29,590 nucleotides of DNA, from positions 5,868-35,457 of the forward strand of contig CAJUHG010000003.1 in NCBI GenBank assembly GCA_910586005.1. Reading direction: 5' to 3'. This stretch comes from an uncultured Lachnospiraceae bacterium. GTDB lineage: Bacteria; Bacillota; Clostridia; Lachnospirales; Lachnospiraceae. Shown piece by piece: positions 6,359 to 14,626 of the stretch. The position numbers and the translations under genes were made by a program. A model generated the notes under the pieces. It worked only from the letters and a program-made list of their open reading frames with translations, was not told the DNA's origin and searched no databases. The first letter of the stretch is position 1. Each line of letters starts with the position of its first letter.

Positions 6359-7321
6359 TTATACTGCTCTTTCCATATATATATGCATTCCCATCATAAA
6401 AAAAGAAATAAGAATACCAACCACTAATGAAATTGTGATTATTTTTTCCTTTGTTCCTATAGAAAACATTCTTTTTACATAATCCCAACGACCATTTATT
6501 TTACAAATAGCAATATAAATTCCAACAGCAGCACAAGTAGTTCCAATAGCAATTACAGCCCATATTGCAATTCCCATCAGAAACATTAATAATTCATTAC
6601 TTTCCATTGTAGATGTAAATCCTCCTGCTTGCACTTGTAAGTTTTGATTTACCCCAACTTTATCATATAAAATTGGCAAAAGAAAACTCATAATTACACT
6701 TGTAACATTCAATGTAAAATGTGCTAACATAGAACTAAATATACTGCCTGTGGCTTCCACTAAAAATGCTAAGTATATTCCTAGAGCAAAAGCATACATA
6801 AATTGATTTAAGTTCATGTGCATACATCCAAATAAAAATCCACTTAATAAAATTGCTAAAAACATTCTACTTCTTTTATAAGTTTGAAATAAGATACCCC
6901 GAAACATAAATTCTTCTACACATGCTGGTAATACTGCCATAAACAAAATATTTAAAATAAGGTTTTGTTCTTGCATCATATTCATTACTGCTGTTGTTCC
7001 TGAAGTCGTAAATAACATAGAGATTGCATTTAATACAATTATCACAGGATACATCAAATAAGTACATATTATTACTAATATAATTGTTGCAATATTTATT
7101 TTATGATAAGGAATCACTTCTCTAATCTTTCCATATTTCTTTTTACAATAGATAAATCCTGGTATAAAAATTAGAGATTGTGACAATAAAATAGAACTAT
7201 AATTAGACATTTTTGCAAGAGCTGGAATCCAAACAGAAACCACACTCAAACCTAAACTTACCCCCACATATAATAAAATCACTGTTAAAAATAAACGATT
7301 TACACTTTTATTTTCAGACAT
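6359..7321 (-). CDS. CPBP family intramembrane metalloprotease (Abi/CAAX-like)
   Basis: A 320-residue polytopic membrane protein with about eight hydrophobic segments. The three conserved motifs are present: E136-E137-x3-R141 (VEEFMFRG), FGCMH with His168, and AHFTLN with His201 and Asn205. Members are site-2-like glutamic/metallo endopeptidases in the membrane, linked in Gram-positives to peptide maturation, bacteriocin immunity or stress; the substrate cannot be told here. AGGAGG precedes ATG 7321. It is the last gene of a three-gene run (acyl-ACP thioesterase, cvfB-like, this one), 62 bases after the S1 gene. Confidence 0.9.
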   Translation of the reverse strand: MSENKSVNRLFLTVILLYVGVSLGLSVVSVWIPALAKMSNYSSILLSQSLIFIPGFIYCKKKYGKIREVIPYHKINIATIILVIICTYLMYPVIIVLNAISMLFTTSGTTAVMNMMQEQNLILNILFMAVLPACVEEFMFRGILFQTYKRSRMFLAILLSGFLFGCMHMNLNQFMYAFALGIYLAFLVEATGSIFSSMLAHFTLNVTSVIMSFLLPILYDKVGVNQNLQVQAGGFTSTMESNELLMFLMGIAIWAVIAIGTTCAAVGIYIAICKINGRWDYVKRMFSIGTKEKIITISLVVGILISFFMMGMHIYMERAV

Positions 7322-7383
7322 TTTTTCCTCCTATCTCTTTTGAAGACATTTATCTATCCACAGAATAGATTTATATTTTTCTT

Positions 7384-8220
7384 CTATATCTTTCGAATGG
7401 ATTTATCTGTGATTTCAATTTTTCTTTCTTTATATAGACGTCCCACTGCTCGTTTAAAAGCATTTTTGCTCATTTTAGCTTCCCGCATAATAATTTCTGG
7501 TGAAGCCTTATCATTAAATGGAAGTACCCCTGCATACTCTTCTATTAGTTCCATAATTCGCACTGCATCTTCATTCATCTGTACATAAGCTTTTTCTCTC
7601 AATGTCAAATCTAATTTTCCATCTGGTTTCACACCAGTGACTCTAGCTTCGATACACTCTCCAATTTTAAGAAAACTGTGATCTTCAGGATATGGTATCA
7701 AGGCGGAATAACAATTATCTACCGCCACAAACGCTCCAAAATTATCACTAAATTCATAGACGCGTCCTTGTACCAAATCTCCTACTTGATAAGGAGAATC
7801 TTTCCTAAGCATTTCATAAATTCCTTTCATACTTGCACAAAGTCGCTTACTTTTATCAATATAAAGTCTTACTAGTACTTCATCCTTTTCTTTTACTTTT
7901 CCAATTTGCTCCTTATAAGGAAGAAATAGATCTTTCTCTAATCCCCAATCCAAAAAAGCACCTATTTTTTGCACTGAAATTACACGAAGTACTTGAAATT
8001 CTCCCATTCTCAATTTTGGTTCCTGTGTAGTGGAGATTATTCGGTCTTTAGAATCCTTATAAATAAAAACCTCCAATTCATCTCCTAATTTCACATCTTC
8101 TGGCACTTGCTTTGCTGGAAGAAGCACTTTGATATCTTCTCTCCCCTTTTCAGCTAAATATATCCCAAACTCTACTTTTTTCACAACTATAAGTTTTTGT
8201 TTTTCACCTAATTGTATCAT
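7384..8220 (-). CDS. CvfB/YitL-like S1 RNA-binding protein
   Basis: A 278-residue protein with repeated S1-like beta barrels (about 1-60, 68-130 and 145-210) and a winged-helix-like end (about 215-278, including NDKASPEIIMREAKMSKNAF). The layout and length match CvfB (conserved virulence factor B) and Bacillus YitL, RNA-binding proteins that affect gene expression in Firmicutes; the targets here are unknown. GGAGGG lies ten bases before the ATG, inside the last codons of the thioesterase gene, whose stop is only three bases upstream. The two are therefore probably coupled in translation. Confidence 0.85.
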   Translation of the reverse strand: MIQLGEKQKLIVVKKVEFGIYLAEKGREDIKVLLPAKQVPEDVKLGDELEVFIYKDSKDRIISTTQEPKLRMGEFQVLRVISVQKIGAFLDWGLEKDLFLPYKEQIGKVKEKDEVLVRLYIDKSKRLCASMKGIYEMLRKDSPYQVGDLVQGRVYEFSDNFGAFVAVDNCYSALIPYPEDHSFLKIGECIEARVTGVKPDGKLDLTLREKAYVQMNEDAVRIMELIEEYAGVLPFNDKASPEIIMREAKMSKNAFKRAVGRLYKERKIEITDKSIRKI

Positions 8221-8223
8221 AAA

Positions 8224-8934
8224 TTAATATCCCTCCAACTCTATTATAGCATAAGGTTTTCCCTGTTTATCTGCAAGGTTTACCACTATATTTTTTTCTT
8301 TTTTTTCACCTGTATATGGATATATCATATCTCCATATACAGCAGCCTTTTGATATTCTGCCCGCATTCTTCTGATTTCAAATTCACAAGGCAAATATTC
8401 TTGTGCCATACTGACATATTTCCCATTATTTACATGTTGATTCGTGTCAATATGATATTTATGTATCAGAAAGGGTTCTTGTACTTCCATTTTTTCTGGT
8501 AAATTAATTTTTCTTGAAGTATATTCCATAGATAGTTGTGGTGACATTTGATATGCTTGTATCATTTCTGGTAAAATTCTTACAGGCTTTTTACTTTGCA
8601 AATCCAATAAAACCCAAATAGAATTAGCATATGCCAATAATTCTTCTTTTTCATTTTTCATTGTAAAATTTCTATATCCTATAAATCCCTTAAAATCATA
8701 GGGCCAAGTACAAATGCGGATTTGTTCTCCATATACAGGATAACGATTAACCTCAATTTGCCAAAAAGATAATACCCATGCGATCTGTTTCTCCATCAAA
8801 AAATTTAATCCCACTTTCAATTCTTCAGAATGAAAAAAACTACAATCTTGAAAATAGTCTAAAATCGCATTTAAAGTAATCGTTCCTTTACTATTTACTT
8901 CACTATAACGGACTTTGCTTTCAAAACAATACAT
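8224..8934 (-). CDS. Acyl-ACP thioesterase (FatA/FatB-like)
   Basis: A 236-residue double hot-dog protein. ATG 8934 is chosen because GGAGG lies five bases before it; earlier in-frame starts (GTG 8958, ATG 8946) would make that site part of the coding region and extend into an R1 repeat tail. The second hot-dog carries the family active-site pattern D163-x-N165-x-H167-V-N-N. The enzyme hydrolyses acyl-ACP to free fatty acid and ACP in the cytoplasm. Plant-type acyl-ACP thioesterases of this length are common in Clostridia. It heads the run with cvfB-like and CPBP genes. Confidence 0.9.
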   Translation of the reverse strand: MYCFESKVRYSEVNSKGTITLNAILDYFQDCSFFHSEELKVGLNFLMEKQIAWVLSFWQIEVNRYPVYGEQIRICTWPYDFKGFIGYRNFTMKNEKEELLAYANSIWVLLDLQSKKPVRILPEMIQAYQMSPQLSMEYTSRKINLPEKMEVQEPFLIHKYHIDTNQHVNNGKYVSMAQEYLPCEFEIRRMRAEYQKAAVYGDMIYPYTGEKKEKNIVVNLADKQGKPYAIIELEGY

Positions 8935-8950
8935 TATTTCCTCCATTTTC

Positions 8951-9034
8951 TTTTGCACGCGTGTGCATATTATTTTTTATTCTATAGGAAGACACTTTCA
9001 CATTTCTATATCATAAGGTCTTTTCTATAGAATG
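8951..9034. repeat. R1 tail copy d (small and long hairpins only)
   Basis: The h4-type hairpin GCAC/GTGC at 8955-8966 is followed by TTATTTTTTATTCTATAGG and an imperfect 15-16-bp stem (8979-8993 with 9018-9033). This matches the right half of R1 copy b. T- and A-runs flank the long stem, so it could stop transcription both ways. Confidence 0.7.
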
Positions 9035-9036
9035 AA

Positions 9037-9067
9037 GAAAAAACCCATCACTTGCTGTGATGGGTTT
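9037..9067 (-). terminator. Intrinsic terminator of tRNA-Gln
   Basis: AAACCCATCAC (9041-9051) pairs with GTGATGGGTTT (9057-9067). On the minus strand the stem runs into TTTTTTCTTC. It begins five bases after the tRNA 3' end. Confidence 0.9.
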
Positions 9068-9071
9068 CAAG

Positions 9072-9143
9072 CTGGCCCACAAGGATTCGAACCTTGAACT
9101 GACGGAGTCAGAGTCCGTTGCCTTACCGTTTGGCGATGGGCCA
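9072..9143 (-). tRNA. tRNA-Gln (anticodon CUG)
   Basis: A complete cloverleaf reads on the minus strand: acceptor TGGCCCA/TGGGCCA, D-arm GCC/GGC, anticodon stem ACGGA/TCCGT with loop CTCTGAC (anticodon CTG, reading CAG), T-arm CAAGG/CCTTG with TTCGAAT. The length is 72 bases including discriminator G. The UGG 5' end is typical of tRNA-Gln. CCA is not encoded. It stands alone with its own promoter and terminator. Confidence 0.96.
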
Positions 9144-9161
9144 TTGTTTTCAACAAAATGT

Positions 9162-9190
9162 ATTATATATGAGTTCTTCTAAAAATGCAA
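9162..9190 (-). promoter_or_regulatory. Promoter of tRNA-Gln
   Basis: On the minus strand TTGCAT (9190-9185) and a perfect TATAAT (9167-9162) are 17 bases apart. Transcription would start about ten bases before the mature tRNA 5' end. Confidence 0.8.
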
Positions 9191-9283
9191 GTCTTTTTTT
9201 TATTTTTTTAAATTTTATTGGAATAGTTCTAAGATAACCTATCTGATAACAAGACGCACAGAATATGAAGCTCATGGTTCATA

Positions 9284-9964
9284 TCACATATAATGGTTAG
9301 CTGATACCTCTGGAAACACTAGAACCTTTCCATTTATAGAAGCAAATTCAACCAATTCTCCTATTTCAAAATGTGCGGTACCATTTGTGTTTTCTGTGAT
9401 ATCTTGTTGTAATACTTCTAATTTTTCTATAGGTACCATCACTTCTGTTGTAACTTTGTCTGTATAAATAGTATCCATGATTGTAATCTGTTGTTTTGCT
9501 AAAAGATATTGTATTTTCCCTATTCCATTATAATCTGTATTAATCTTAAGATTTCTTCCTTGTATTTTCTCAATAATAATACTATTACTAAGCCCTTCTT
9601 GAACAGCTTTTTGATATGCTCGCACTAATCCTCCTGTTCCTAAAAGTGTTCCACCAAAATATCTTGTGACTACTACCACTAAATTATGGATATCCTCTCT
9701 TAAAAGTACATCTAACATAGGACGACCTGCTGTTCCATTTGGTTCTCCATCATCACTACACCTTTGTAAATTATGATTTTTTCCTGCTACAAAAGCATAG
9801 CAATTGTGACGCGCATCCCAATACTGTTTTTTCATTTTTGCAATAAAAACAAGTGCATCTTCCTCAGTCTCAATTTTTTCCACATTTGCAATAAATCTTG
9901 ATTTCTTTTCTATAATTTCTCCACTACCACCTTGATACAAGGTTTTCACAGGATTATTTTCCAT
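9284..9964 (-). CDS. YigZ/YvyE family protein (IMPACT-like, UPF0029)
   Basis: A 226-residue protein. ATG 9964 is preferred because GGAG lies six bases before it; the in-frame ATG at 9976 has no ribosome site. The N-terminal IMPACT-type domain shows SRFIANVE, ARHNCYAF, DDGEPNGTAGRPML and VTRYFGGTLLGTGGLVRAY, all characteristic, followed by the shorter C-terminal domain (about 140-210). The family is widespread in bacteria and related to the eukaryotic translation regulator IMPACT; its bacterial role is not settled. It is transcribed away from the 352-residue regulator at 10218, with which it shares a 250-base intergenic region, and appears to be a single-gene unit. Confidence 0.93.
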   Translation of the reverse strand: MENNPVKTLYQGGSGEIIEKKSRFIANVEKIETEEDALVFIAKMKKQYWDARHNCYAFVAGKNHNLQRCSDDGEPNGTAGRPMLDVLLREDIHNLVVVVTRYFGGTLLGTGGLVRAYQKAVQEGLSNSIIIEKIQGRNLKINTDYNGIGKIQYLLAKQQITIMDTIYTDKVTTEVMVPIEKLEVLQQDITENTNGTAHFEIGELVEFASINGKVLVFPEVSANHYM

Positions 9965-10109
9965 TATTTTCTCCATCTATACCAAAAATATTAAATCTAT
10001 CTTGTTAGAATTATTACTTTATGTATTTTAACATAGATTTTATTCTTCCTACAAGTCATATTTTATAAAAGATATAGGAAAATATATGGATTTTTTTAAG
10101 ATAAACTAT

Positions 10110-10115
10110 TATAAT
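10110..10115 (+). promoter_or_regulatory. Possible -10 box for the degenerate regulator gene
   Basis: A perfect TATAAT lies about 100 bases before ATG 10218. The -35 position (TGGATT near 10087, 17-base spacing) is poor, so an activator or a different start is possible. Confidence 0.35.
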
Positions 10116-10217
10116 AAATATAAAAAACAATTTACTTCATAACAACCTTCTAACAACATAACTTATATGCTCATAGGAATCAATTAATATACTTAAAGCT
10201 TTGAGGAGGGATGGAAG

Positions 10218-11276
10218 ATGAAAAATAATCTTTTATTTATTAATCAAAATCAAGAACTTATTCAAGAATTTCAAGAAGCCATGAATTTATATATGATAGA
10301 ATCTCCTTTTGAGATTGATACAGCTGACAATGGATTAGATGCAGCACTTCTTTTAAAGAAAAAAAATTACAAAGTAGTAATTACTGGTTTGGGTTTATCA
10401 CCTTATGATGGAACAAAAATTATTGAATATCTCAATCAAAATTTTCCTCAAACTGTATGTATTGTCTATACTTGGCGGTTAGAATTAGCACATTTAAAAT
10501 TATTAATAAATGAACGAAAGGTGTTTCGTATCTTTCAAAATCCTACCAATTATCATAATATGTATGAAGCCATTTTAGATGCTTTTATTAAATATGACCG
10601 TAAAGAAGCTGATAACATGGATAAACAAGATTTAGAAAAAAGTTTAAAAAATGCAACTTTGAAAATTTCAGAATTAAATAGAGTAATTTCTACACGTCAA
10701 TGGGAGAAACAGGAATTAGTTAAATTTTTGTATTCTTTCTTAAATGTATTTACTAATGATACAAGAACAGAATTTTCTGAAAAAGAACAAAAACAATTTG
10801 TTCACTATGAGAAAAAATTATTATTATTCCTTTTAGCAAATAATCAAAATCCTATAGAAACTATAGAAGATGTAGAACAAAACATTTACAAAAGATTTTT
10901 GTATCCTGAACAACAAAAAAATATAAACATTAAAGTAAATGAGAATCTTGGAACTTTAAGTCAAAGTTTCTGTGCAGATATACATTTTATTATATGGATA
11001 CTTCTAACACGTTTTGCAATGTTATCTTCTGTGTATAATGTACAAATAACAATTATACCTGTAACAAAAGAACGTTCCCGAATAAGAATAGAAAGTGTAT
11101 TTCCTGAGGGGGTATGGGGAGTTTTACATGAGCAAAAAACTGTTCGTATTATAACAGGTATCACCCAATCAATATTAGAATGTTTTTCAGCTAAATTCAC
11201 CCAAAGTCTTAGTGATGAAAAAGTGATCTACTATCTAGAAGTAGATCATAAAAATCAATCTTTACAATATCTTTAA
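10218..11276 (+). CDS. Unrecognised regulator: pseudo-receiver domain, coiled coil, degenerate kinase-like C-terminus
   Basis: A 352-residue soluble protein with GAGGAGGG before ATG 10218. Residues 1-123 follow the receiver-domain pattern (hydrophobic strand, helix, VVITGLGLSPYDG, final IFQNPTN), but the phosphoacceptor Asp is Gly57, the N-terminal acidic pair is Asn9-Gln10 and the conserved Lys is Asn108; Thr85 is kept. A charged helical segment (about 125-160) could form a coiled coil. Residues 165-345 are helix then alpha/beta and vaguely recall a histidine-kinase core (helix at 250-270, strands at 275-296), but no H-box, N-box or glycine-rich ATP lid is visible. No DNA-binding domain is evident. 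It is one of two plus-strand genes. Function is unknown; a phosphorylation-independent scaffold or sensor is inference. Confidence 0.7.
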   Translation: MKNNLLFINQNQELIQEFQEAMNLYMIESPFEIDTADNGLDAALLLKKKNYKVVITGLGLSPYDGTKIIEYLNQNFPQTVCIVYTWRLELAHLKLLINERKVFRIFQNPTNYHNMYEAILDAFIKYDRKEADNMDKQDLEKSLKNATLKISELNRVISTRQWEKQELVKFLYSFLNVFTNDTRTEFSEKEQKQFVHYEKKLLLFLLANNQNPIETIEDVEQNIYKRFLYPEQQKNINIKVNENLGTLSQSFCADIHFIIWILLTRFAMLSSVYNVQITIIPVTKERSRIRIESVFPEGVWGVLHEQKTVRIITGITQSILECFSAKFTQSLSDEKVIYYLEVDHKNQSLQYL

Positions 11277-11302
11277 AAAATTTTGTATCCCAGAATAAAA
11301 TC

Positions 11303-11347
11303 TTCTAACAATAGAAAGTGTGCTTCACGCACTTTCTATTGTTAGAA
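11303..11347. other. 20-bp perfect-type hairpin after the regulator gene (R3a)
   Basis: The 18 bases at 11303-11320 pair perfectly with 11330-11347, extended by two more pairs (one G-U), with loop CTTCA. It starts 27 bases after the regulator stop. No T-run follows, so it looks more like an RNA-stabilising or repeat hairpin than a classical terminator. Its core resembles the hairpin at 14520-14550. Confidence 0.7.
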
Positions 11348-11362
11348 ACTACAAGTATCCCG

Positions 11363-11443
11363 CTCTGCTTGCGCAATGTATATATTATTTTTTATTCTAT
11401 AAAAAGACACTTCCACTTGACAATATCTTTCCTATAGAATAAA
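11363..11443. repeat. R1 tail copy e, bidirectional terminator between convergent genes
   Basis: TTGCGCAA (11369-11376) is followed by TTATTTTTTATTCTATA and a long imperfect stem, 11391-11407 with 11426-11443. T- and A-runs flank it. It lies between the plus-strand regulator and the minus-strand penicillin-binding protein gene, so a role in ending both transcripts is plausible. Confidence 0.7.
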
Positions 11444-11502
11444 AAACCAAAATTTAAGGATTCTAAATTACTTCCTAAATTAAAAGAATTTCTAAATTTT
11501 GG
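11441..11502 (-). terminator. Probable terminator of the penicillin-binding protein gene
   Basis: CCAAAATTTA (11447-11456) pairs with TAAATTTTGG (11493-11502), with a short inner ATTCT/AGAAT helix. On the minus strand TTTTTTATTC follows, overlapping the R1 tail. The loop is long, so the strength is uncertain. Confidence 0.6.
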
Positions 11503-11563
11503 AAGTTTATCTACATTTTAAAAGGTTTTCTAAATTCCTAAACTTGCACCTTCCATGAATTTC

Positions 11564-14311
11564 CTAATCTTCTTGTCCATCATCTTCTTGGTCATCGCCT
11601 TCTTGTCCATCACCTTCTTGGTCATGCTCTGTTTGCTCACCACCTTCAAAATCTTCTCTATTATGTTTATCTTCCTCTTGATTATTCTCTTTATCCTCTT
11701 TATTTTCATTATTGTCACTTTCTACTTCTTGTTCTATATGACCTTCTTCATTTCCATCTATAACAGGAATTTCTGGAACAGGTGTGATTTCTGGAATGAT
11801 AGAAACTGCTGTATGAACATCACAATAATTTTCATTTGCTAAGGCACCTGCTAACAAATAAGGACTATCCTCTGTTCCTCCAGAACCTCCTACAATATAT
11901 ACTCCTGTCTGTCGAGTTTCTGCTGGGCAAAATTCATTTGCAAGTAAACCAGAAGCTGCACAAATTGTAGCGCTTACATGATGATCACAATATTCAGTAG
12001 GAACAGTACCAGCAGCAAAATATTCTGTCTCTACCATACTTCCTCTTGGATCTGAATTACATAAGCCATCCACCGCTAATTTTCCTGATTTTCTACATAC
12101 AGCAGCAGTGATAATTCCTTCTGGTTGTGTAAATTCTTTATGTTCTAAATTTTCATGTATGCGACTCATAATATTTTTCCAGATAGTCTTTGGATTAGAA
12201 GTCATAGTACCATCTTGTGGTGTATTATCATCATACCCACACCACACAGAACAAGTATAATAAGGCGTAAATCCTGAAAATAGAGCATCTCGATTTTTAG
12301 TTGTAGTTCCTGTTTTTCCAGCAATAGACATATTCCCAAAATTAACTGCTGTTCCAGTACCTACTGTAACAACATCTTGCATAGCTGAAGTCAGAAGAAA
12401 TGCTGTACTTTCTTTTAATACAGTATGAGTTTCCTGTTTATTATCAATCAGTACATTTCCACTATGATCTAAAATTCTACTATAAAATCTAGGTTTAATA
12501 TAAGTTCCTTTATTTGCAATTGTAGCATATGCACCTGTAAGTTCTAAATTAGTAACTCCCTGTGTAATACCACCAAGTGCAAGAGATTGTACAATATCCT
12601 CTTGTGTCAAAGTAGTAAATCCAAAATTTTGCAAATAGTCATAACCTACTTGTGGAGAAATATCTGTTAAAGTTTTTACTGTTACTACATTGATAGATTT
12701 TGTAATAGCAAAGCGAAGTGTTGTAAATCCACGATAATTGTTGTCATAATTCCGCAAAGATACTCCATTTGCATAAGAAAAAGGTGCGTCATCTTGCACT
12801 GTAGCAAGAGTCATTCCAGCAGTGTCAAGTGCAGGAGCATACGCTGCAAGTACTTTAAACGTAGAACCTGGTTGTCTTGTGGTATCAGTAGCACGATTCA
12901 AAGTTCGACTTCCAGTTTTGTCACCACGCCCTCCAACAACAGCTTTTACATCACCGGTATACTGATCTATAATAGTAACAGAAGCCTGAGGTTGTAGTGT
13001 AAACACAACAGATTCCCCCCCATCAACAATCGTATCACCTGGTTGCATAATTTCTGTTTTATATGCATCAATTGCGGCCTGCGCCTCTTCTACACTAGCG
13101 AAATTCAAAGAATAATCAGGATTTGTAGAACTGTAATGAGAAATCATAGTCTGATCGCTGTAATTTTTCATAGTTCCATCTTTTTTTTCTATGGTTAATC
13201 GATAAGAAAAAGAATATTTTGCAGCAGTTGAATAATTTTCAGGATTATTTATTTCCTCATCACATATTCTTTGTATTCCCATATCTTGCGTAGATTCAAT
13301 AGTAAGGCCACTATTGTAAATAGCTTTATATGCCTGTGTATCTGTATATCCCTTTTTTTCTACTAGATCTTGTACCACTTGATCAATCACAGCATCTACA
13401 AAATAGGAATTTGGATTATCTTCTGCATATTCAATATTTACTTGCTGAATACGGGAATATACATCATCTTTCAAAGCCTCCTCATATTGTTTCTTAGAAA
13501 TATAACCTTGTTCTCTCATATTTTTTAAAACTTGTTTTTGGCGCTTTTTATTTTCATCTGGATGACTTACAGGATTATATGCAGAAGGATTTTTTGTAAT
13601 TCCTGCAATCACTGCTCCTTCTGAAAGAGTCAATTCAGAAACATCTTTTCCAAAATAACGGCGAGAAGCAGATTGCACACCTAACGTATTTTGTCCAAGG
13701 TTAATTGTATTTAAATAATTTTCAAGTACCCAATCTTTAGACTTTATTTTACTTAATTCCATAGCTAAATATTGCTCTTGGATTTTACGCTCTATTCGCT
13801 CCATGCCAGATTGGTTTGTCCATCCTTCAAATACATTATTTTTTAAAAGCTGCTGTGTAATTGTACTAGCCCCCTGATTAAAATGAAAACCATTACTGAT
13901 GCCCTTAAATCCTGCTCGAATAATCCCCTTTAAATCTATACCATTATGTTCATAAAAACGCTCGTCCTCAATGGCAACAAAGGCATGTTGAAGATCTTTT
14001 GGAATTTCATCTAAAGTCACATAGACTCGATTAGAACCAGAGGCCACTAATTTGGCTGTTTGATTTCCCTGATTATCTAATACAACAGATAAATATCCTG
14101 TAGGAGTGGGGTCAATATCAGAAATATCAGGTGCTGAATCAATAATTCCTTTAAAAATTCCAATTCCAGCACATCCCCCAACAACAATAATGGCTAAAAA
14201 ACAGATAAGTAAGGTTTTAAAGAATATAACATAAAATTTTTTACGCACTAAGGTTGCTGTAGAAGTAATCTGTTTTTCCTTGCGTAATACACTCTTTCTT
14301 CCATAATTCAT
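11564..14311 (-). CDS. Class A penicillin-binding protein (PBP1A-like, GT51 + transpeptidase)
   Basis: A 915-residue protein from ATG 14311, chosen because AAGGAGG precedes it by six bases. Order: short cytoplasmic tail, one membrane anchor (about 25-52), glycosyltransferase GT51 (about 85-260; catalytic Glu115 in EDERF, GASTITQQLLKN at 147-158), then a transpeptidase with Ser483-TF-Lys486, Ser539-I-Asn541 and Lys666-Thr-Gly. It polymerises and cross-links peptidoglycan outside the membrane. The C-terminus carries two Cys-containing segments (about 738-800) and a strongly acidic tail (about 854-915) ending in four pentapeptide repeats of the form D-[D/G]-Q-E-[G/D]. It appears monocistronic, with an extended -10 promoter upstream. 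Confidence 0.95.
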   Translation of the reverse strand: MNYGRKSVLRKEKQITSTATLVRKKFYVIFFKTLLICFLAIIVVGGCAGIGIFKGIIDSAPDISDIDPTPTGYLSVVLDNQGNQTAKLVASGSNRVYVTLDEIPKDLQHAFVAIEDERFYEHNGIDLKGIIRAGFKGISNGFHFNQGASTITQQLLKNNVFEGWTNQSGMERIERKIQEQYLAMELSKIKSKDWVLENYLNTINLGQNTLGVQSASRRYFGKDVSELTLSEGAVIAGITKNPSAYNPVSHPDENKKRQKQVLKNMREQGYISKKQYEEALKDDVYSRIQQVNIEYAEDNPNSYFVDAVIDQVVQDLVEKKGYTDTQAYKAIYNSGLTIESTQDMGIQRICDEEINNPENYSTAAKYSFSYRLTIEKKDGTMKNYSDQTMISHYSSTNPDYSLNFASVEEAQAAIDAYKTEIMQPGDTIVDGGESVVFTLQPQASVTIIDQYTGDVKAVVGGRGDKTGSRTLNRATDTTRQPGSTFKVLAAYAPALDTAGMTLATVQDDAPFSYANGVSLRNYDNNYRGFTTLRFAITKSINVVTVKTLTDISPQVGYDYLQNFGFTTLTQEDIVQSLALGGITQGVTNLELTGAYATIANKGTYIKPRFYSRILDHSGNVLIDNKQETHTVLKESTAFLLTSAMQDVVTVGTGTAVNFGNMSIAGKTGTTTKNRDALFSGFTPYYTCSVWCGYDDNTPQDGTMTSNPKTIWKNIMSRIHENLEHKEFTQPEGIITAAVCRKSGKLAVDGLCNSDPRGSMVETEYFAAGTVPTEYCDHHVSATICAASGLLANEFCPAETRQTGVYIVGGSGGTEDSPYLLAGALANENYCDVHTAVSIIPEITPVPEIPVIDGNEEGHIEQEVESDNNENKEDKENNQEEDKHNREDFEGGEQTEHDQEGDGQEGDDQEDDGQED

Positions 14312-14388
14312 AATAGGCCTCCTTTTTGCAAACTTAAAAACGCTCTCGACCATGCTATCATTCCACAAAATTAAAACTTTATCAAAGT

Positions 14389-14397
14389 ATTATAGCA
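14389..14397 (-). promoter_or_regulatory. Extended -10 promoter of the penicillin-binding protein gene
   Basis: On the minus strand TGC directly precedes a perfect TATAAT (14394-14389). The -35 region is weak (TTTATT-like). The expected start is about 70 bases before ATG 14311. Confidence 0.65.
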
Positions 14398-14517
14398 AAA
14401 AAAGAATGTGAAATAAAGAAAAAATTCCTTAAAATTCTGCTAAAAAGTAACGATTTATTGTTATTCTAATTATATAAATAATAGAAAATATATTTTATGA
14501 ACTTTCTATTATCATGA

Positions 14518-14552
14518 ATAACAGAAAGCACGCAAAGCGTGCTTTCTGTTGT
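14518..14552. other. Hairpin R3b between amt and the penicillin-binding protein gene
   Basis: AACAGAAAGCACGC (14520-14533) pairs perfectly with GCGTGCTTTCTGTT (14537-14550) around loop AAA. It lies about 75 bases after the Amt stop on the minus strand and may protect or end that transcript, although the following sequence is not a clean T-run. A second weaker fold (TTTCTATTAT... with ...ATAACAGAAAG) overlaps its left arm. Confidence 0.65.
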
Positions 14553-14626
14553 TTACCATAAAAACTTTTTTAATATTCAGATACAGTTGCTATAGAAAGA
14601 AATATTGTTCTCTCTCCAAAAATCTC

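Noticed and set aside
6069..6482. 137-residue plus-strand frame
   Set aside because: It crosses the nested hairpins, R1 copy c and the end of the CPBP gene; no family signal.
11530..11718. Lys/Met-rich minus-strand frame over the end of the penicillin-binding protein gene
   Set aside because: It is an out-of-frame reading of the acidic coding repeats.
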